A stretch of DNA of 8,929 bases, from NCBI GenBank assembly GCA_024277695.1, contig JAJRUR010000041.1:1-8929 (forward strand), read 5' to 3'. The translations under genes were made by a program, and so were the position numbers. Below are positions 5,744-8,929 of this stretch, in pieces. Position 1 is the first letter of the stretch. Every line of letters starts with the position of its first letter. The notes below the pieces were generated by a model that was given only the letters and a program-made list of their open reading frames with translations, was not told the origin of the DNA and ran no database searches. Origin of the DNA: Bacteroidota bacterium (lineage in GTDB: Bacteria; Bacteroidota; Bacteroidia; Chitinophagales; Saprospiraceae).

Positions 5744-8182
5744 ATGAAACACATAACACTAAGCATTCTATTCGGCATGCTCCTCTTTTTGTCCAATGTA
5801 TCTGCTCAATACACGATTAGAGGTAATATTGCAGACCCGCAAGGAGAACCGATCTCTTTTGCTGACGTAGTACTCTACGCAACACAAGATGGAAGTATAA
5901 AAAAAGTGGAAAGTTCTCAAGATGACGGCACATTTGAGATGCGCAGTATCCCTCAAGGAAACTACTATATCATGGTGTATTTTTTAGCTTATGATGACTT
6001 GAGATCAGCTGACTTTGAGCTCAACCAAGACCTGGACATAGGTACTCTAGAACTCCAATCATCTTCGATAGACCTAGAAACTGTAGTCGTAAAATCTCGA
6101 AGAACTATCGTCGAGGTCAAATCGGATCGCATGGTATTTAATGTAGAAGGGACAATAAACAGTGCCGGAGAAGATGCACTCGAACTGCTCCGCAAAGCGC
6201 CCGGAGTCATGGTAGATAATAATGACAATATCTCTGTTTTGTCTCGGTCGGGAGTTATGATCTATATCGATGGCAGGAGATTACCCTTAGCGGGTGATGA
6301 CCTGACAGCTTATCTGCAGAGCATACCGGCCGAACAGATCGATCGAATGGATATCATCACGAATCCCGGAGCCAAATACGAAGCCCAAGGCAATGCCGGT
6401 ATCATCGATATCCGACTCAAAAAAAATGAAAACCAAGGAACCAATGGGAGTATAAGCTCAGCCGTAAGTAAAGGCCGATTTTGGCAGCAAAACCATAATT
6501 TTTCTGCCAATTATAGAAACAAATCCATGAATGTTTTTGGAAACATCGGCTACAAGCAAGGCACTCGAATTCATGACATGATCTGGACTAATGAACAGTT
6601 CGATCTATTTATGGATGAAACCAATGACTTCAAAAATACATCCGGTGGAATGAATTATCGACTGGGATCAGATTTTTATATTGCTAAAAATCATACCATA
6701 GGATTTCTTGTCACCGGCGACAATAATCCCAATGACCGTATCACAGAAAACATCATCAAAATATCACAAAAAAGCACACCACAACGCATAGATAGTATCT
6801 TAGTAGCCGGAAGTACAGCCGAAGGAACAAGAAGTAATCAAGCGTATAACCTCAATTATGTCTTTGACAATAAAAAACACAGTATCAACCTAGATCTCGA
6901 CTTCGGACGCTACCTCAATGACGCTACTTTCTATCAACCAAACCTCTATTACAATGCCGAAAGAAATACTCTGCTTTCAAGCAATGAGGTATCATATGAT
7001 ACTCCTGTAAATATAGATATTTATACAGCCAAAATAGACTACGAAACCAAAGTAGCCGGAGGTAATTTGGGGCTGGGTAGTAAACTGAGCAAAGTCAAAA
7101 CCCACAATACGTATCTGTTTTATGATGTCCTTGGCGAAATGCGGATACGCGATGATTATCTGAGCAATATTTTTGAATATGACGAAAATGTCTATGCAGC
7201 GTACCTGAGCTATAACAAAAAACTCTCGGATCAATGGACTTATCGTGCCGGACTGCGTGTAGAAGCCACAGATTCTAAAGGTGACCTCCAAACATTTGTC
7301 CCCGAGCTGCAGGAAGACCCTGTCATCCAAAATTATGTAAATTATTTTCCATCTGCCGGGTTAACTTTTAGTCCAAAACCTAACAAAACCTGGTCACTTA
7401 ATTACGGGCGACGAATCAACCGACCCAACTACCAAGTACTGAACCCTTTTCGCATACAACAAAGTGAACTATCCTTTCGTCAGGGCAATCCTTTTCTCAA
7501 TCCCGAAACCGTGCATAATCTGGAGCTCGGGCTCACGCTCAACTACCGTTTTAACTTTAAGTTGAGCTACTCCAATACAACAGGCCAGATCACCCGACTC
7601 ATTTCACCTGACAAGGATGACCCCAGAGCAGGTTATCTCACTTGGGCAAACCTCGCTGTTCAATATAATTATGGTTTTAATCTTTCTGCTCCATTTTCGA
7701 TCTTCGAGTGGTGGAATGTATTCTTGAATGCTTCCGCTGCCTATCTGGATAACCAAGCCGACTATGGCAATGGTGCTATCGTCGATGTCCAAGCCTTTAC
7801 GTACAATGTCTTCCAGCAGCATACCTTTAAGCTGCCTTCAGGATTTACCGGTGAAGTATCCGGCTACTATTCCGGTCCCGGTATATGGGGTGGAGTTTTT
7901 GAATATGGCCCTACCTGGACGCTTAATCTCGGTCTGCAGAAAAAATTCTTCAAAGACAAACTTCTAGCCAAAATTAGCGCCAAAGATCTTTTCTTTACCA
8001 CAGGATGGTACGGAGAATCAAATTTTGACGGACTCAAAGGTACCGGATCCGGTGTTTGGGATAGTCGGCGAGTAGGACTCAGTCTGAGCTATACTTTTGG
8101 AAATAATAAGATCAAAACCCGTAAAAGAAAAACAGGACTGGAAGACGAAAGCAAAAGAGTTGGTGGTGGAGATGGCAGGTAA
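5744..8182 (+). CDS. TonB-receptor-like outer-membrane beta-barrel protein (OMP_b-brl_3 type)
   Basis: This gene encodes 812 residues. The signal peptide is 1-21 (cleavage at VSA/Q). A carboxypeptidase-regulatory-like beta-sandwich spans about 23-105 (IRGNIADPQGEPISFADVVL, then DDGTFEMRSIPQGNYYIMV). A plug domain spans about 112-230, with ELLRKAPGV (147-155), YIDGRRLPL (174-182) and QIDRMDIITNPGAKYEAQG (198-216). The rest, about 235-786, is a barrel with many alternating aromatic strands, NYGRRINRPNYQVLNPF and the terminal LSLSYTFGN. A basic and glycine-rich tail of 26 residues follows the last strand (KTRKRKTGLEDESKRV, then GGGDGR). In this phylum such proteins take up or bind large substrates at the outer membrane. 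No SusD partner or degradation gene is nearby, so the substrate is unknown, and whether it uses TonB is not shown. The gene is single, with its own promoter-like pair upstream, and its length is normal for the family. Confidence 0.9.
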   Translation: MKHITLSILFGMLLFLSNVSAQYTIRGNIADPQGEPISFADVVLYATQDGSIKKVESSQDDGTFEMRSIPQGNYYIMVYFLAYDDLRSADFELNQDLDIGTLELQSSSIDLETVVVKSRRTIVEVKSDRMVFNVEGTINSAGEDALELLRKAPGVMVDNNDNISVLSRSGVMIYIDGRRLPLAGDDLTAYLQSIPAEQIDRMDIITNPGAKYEAQGNAGIIDIRLKKNENQGTNGSISSAVSKGRFWQQNHNFSANYRNKSMNVFGNIGYKQGTRIHDMIWTNEQFDLFMDETNDFKNTSGGMNYRLGSDFYIAKNHTIGFLVTGDNNPNDRITENIIKISQKSTPQRIDSILVAGSTAEGTRSNQAYNLNYVFDNKKHSINLDLDFGRYLNDATFYQPNLYYNAERNTLLSSNEVSYDTPVNIDIYTAKIDYETKVAGGNLGLGSKLSKVKTHNTYLFYDVLGEMRIRDDYLSNIFEYDENVYAAYLSYNKKLSDQWTYRAGLRVEATDSKGDLQTFVPELQEDPVIQNYVNYFPSAGLTFSPKPNKTWSLNYGRRINRPNYQVLNPFRIQQSELSFRQGNPFLNPETVHNLELGLTLNYRFNFKLSYSNTTGQITRLISPDKDDPRAGYLTWANLAVQYNYGFNLSAPFSIFEWWNVFLNASAAYLDNQADYGNGAIVDVQAFTYNVFQQHTFKLPSGFTGEVSGYYSGPGIWGGVFEYGPTWTLNLGLQKKFFKDKLLAKISAKDLFFTTGWYGESNFDGLKGTGSGVWDSRRVGLSLSYTFGNNKIKTRKRKTGLEDESKRVGGGDGR

Positions 8183-8442
8183 GTGAGCTCAAGTGTGACC
8201 GCAAGGCACGAGGAGTTACCGCTTGGGGCATCCGTTTTTTTGCAACACATTTGGGACGAATACTAAAATATCGACAGATATTCCGGACATCTCCACGGTA
8301 TGCATACTGCTTGCTTACATTGGGTCAAGTTTCGCTAGTTACAAGATAGAAAATAAGCGGAGTTATTTTGGCTATAAATTGTGTGTATGTGTTTGCCATA
8401 TATTACAGGTCGCCACGTCAAGTCTGCAAATAGACCCTTGGA
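8183..8442. other. Convergent intergenic region with structured, GC-rich head
   Basis: This gap separates two genes that converge on it. Its first 50 bases are GC-rich compared with the rest and contain the related repeats ACCGCAAGG (8198-8206) and ACCGCTTGG (8218-8226), then a T7 run. Further on are a 6-bp inverted repeat AATATC-GACA-GATATT (8267-8282) and a perfect 10-bp palindrome GTATGCATAC (8298-8307). One plus-strand frame stays open from a TTG at 8223 into the gap's end, but its product (PFFCNTFGTNTKIS, CVCVCH) resembles no protein I know and crosses the hairpin region. I see no RNA gene. It could be an intergenic repeat element or a decayed remnant. Confidence 0.4.
8199..8241 (+). terminator. 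Candidate terminator after the outer-membrane protein gene
   Basis: CCGCAAG (8199-8205) can pair with CTTGGGG (8222-8228) except for one G-G mismatch, or with a bulged G, around a 16-base loop. A run of seven T (8235-8241) follows, but six bases separate stem and run, which is not the canonical spacing. It lies 17 bases after the stop of the 812-residue gene, where a terminator is expected. No matching T-run structure is obvious for the minus-strand gene that converges from the right. Confidence 0.3.
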
Positions 8443-8929
8443 TTAGAAAGAAAAGTCATAACTAAGAATAAAATACATGGGCACAGCTTCTATAGATGAC
8501 CTAAAAGAATATATATCTCCATATTGTATAGAATTGTAATAATTCTTATTGAGAAGATTAATTAGGACAAGTGATACTTTAGATGCATTATTGTTTTTGG
8601 ACAAAACTTTATCAATACTCATCCTAGTCCCTATTAGATTAGTATCGTTGGATAGACTGCGCTGGTAAACATTATTAATTTCTACAGCCACAGCCCATTT
8701 ATTTCTAAAGTATTTTGTTTTGAATGTGCTTTTGACTGTTTTTAGCTTTGTTTCGATAGCACCATTATTGTTCCTAAGGTAGGTAAAAATGTTTTCTAAA
8801 GAAAAAGCTATATCTCTAATAATACGCGATCTAATTTCACTTTTTAGTTGGTAATTATTACTGCTTAGGTCAAATATTTGATCATCCACAGCAAAATTAC
8901 TTTTCTGAAATGACCAAGATGGTCTTATG
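8443..8929 (-). CDS. C-terminal part of an outer-membrane beta-barrel protein, N-terminus outside the window
   Basis: The frame is open from the right edge to the TAA at 8443, giving 161 visible residues and no upstream stop, so the gene is cut by the window rather than starting at the internal GTG near 8889. The residues alternate polar and hydrophobic in strand-like blocks (IRPSWSFQKSNFAVDD, KYFRNKWAVAVEINNVY, KVSLVLINLLNKNYYN). The end is MYFILSYDFSF, an aromatic last strand typical of outer-membrane barrels and TonB-receptor-like proteins. It has no basic tail, unlike the 812-residue barrel that faces it. Base composition is much more AT-rich: sampled 60-base lines show 28-32% GC (from 8461 and 8821), against 42% in the neighbour (line 7441) and 55% in the hydrolase gene (line 3061). 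This may point to a recent arrival or simply a weakly constrained surface protein. The exact family is unknown. Confidence 0.6.
   Translation of the reverse strand, partial: IRPSWSFQKSNFAVDDQIFDLSSNNYQLKSEIRSRIIRDIAFSLENIFTYLRNNNGAIETKLKTVKSTFKTKYFRNKWAVAVEINNVYQRSLSNDTNLIGTRMSIDKVLSKNNNASKVSLVLINLLNKNYYNSIQYGDIYSFRSSIEAVPMYFILSYDFSF

Noticed and set aside
8223..8465. Plus-strand open frame in the convergent gap (80 codons from a TTG)
   Set aside because: It begins inside the candidate terminator arm, has odd content (CVCVCH) and runs into the end of the converging barrel gene; no support as a gene.
8443..8889. Treating the right-edge frame as a complete 148-residue gene starting at the GTG at 8889
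   Set aside because: The frame continues without a stop to the window edge and the upstream residues keep the strand-like pattern, so it is the end of a longer gene.
1..8929. CRISPR arrays, tRNA or rRNA genes, insertion sequences, phage or defence genes
   Set aside because: No regularly spaced repeats, cloverleaf or rRNA-like blocks, transposase or nuclease motifs were recognised on either strand.

Overview
The window looks like a chromosomal piece from a member of the Bacteroidota, probably of the Saprospiria/Chitinophagia/Cytophagia type rather than Bacteroides itself. The grounds are a PorP/SprF barrel next to a GldK-type lipoprotein (type IX secretion core genes restricted to this phylum), a PorT-type small barrel, a TonB-receptor-like protein of the OMP_b-brl_3 type, A-rich leaders without clear Shine-Dalgarno sequences, and promoter-like TTG/TAnnTTTG pairs.

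Leftward block (1-3416, minus strand, transcribed right to left): a 91-residue conserved-looking protein of unknown role overlaps a PhnP-like metallo-beta-lactamase-fold phosphodiesterase. After 136 bases comes porP, and after a further 215 bases comes gldK, which runs off the left edge. The missing gldL, gldM and gldN would be expected just beyond that edge. gldK has its own well-spaced promoter-like sequence, so it may be transcribed separately from porP.

Rightward block (3478-5467, plus strand): three genes joined by start/stop overlaps encode a PorT-like outer-membrane barrel, a small lipoprotein of unknown role, and a single-unit Ppx/GppA-family phosphatase. A promoter-like -7 element lies only 13 bases before the first start codon. 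After 276 non-coding bases holding a second promoter-like pair, a stand-alone 812-residue outer-membrane beta-barrel protein follows (5744-8182).

Right edge (8443-8929, minus strand): the C-terminal part of another outer-membrane barrel protein enters from outside the window, in DNA that is visibly more AT-rich. The 260-base convergent gap between the two barrel genes starts with a GC-rich stretch, a paired repeat and a T7 run, and has no convincing gene.

The theme is the cell envelope: secretion (PorP, GldK), three further outer-membrane barrels and a lipoprotein, with two cytoplasmic phosphate-ester enzymes alongside. I do not see a clearly new defence, mobile or RNA-guided system. The most unusual things are the barrel-lipoprotein-Ppx operon, the separate control of gldK, and the structured convergent gap near 8200. 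No tRNA, rRNA, CRISPR array, insertion sequence or phage gene was recognised.
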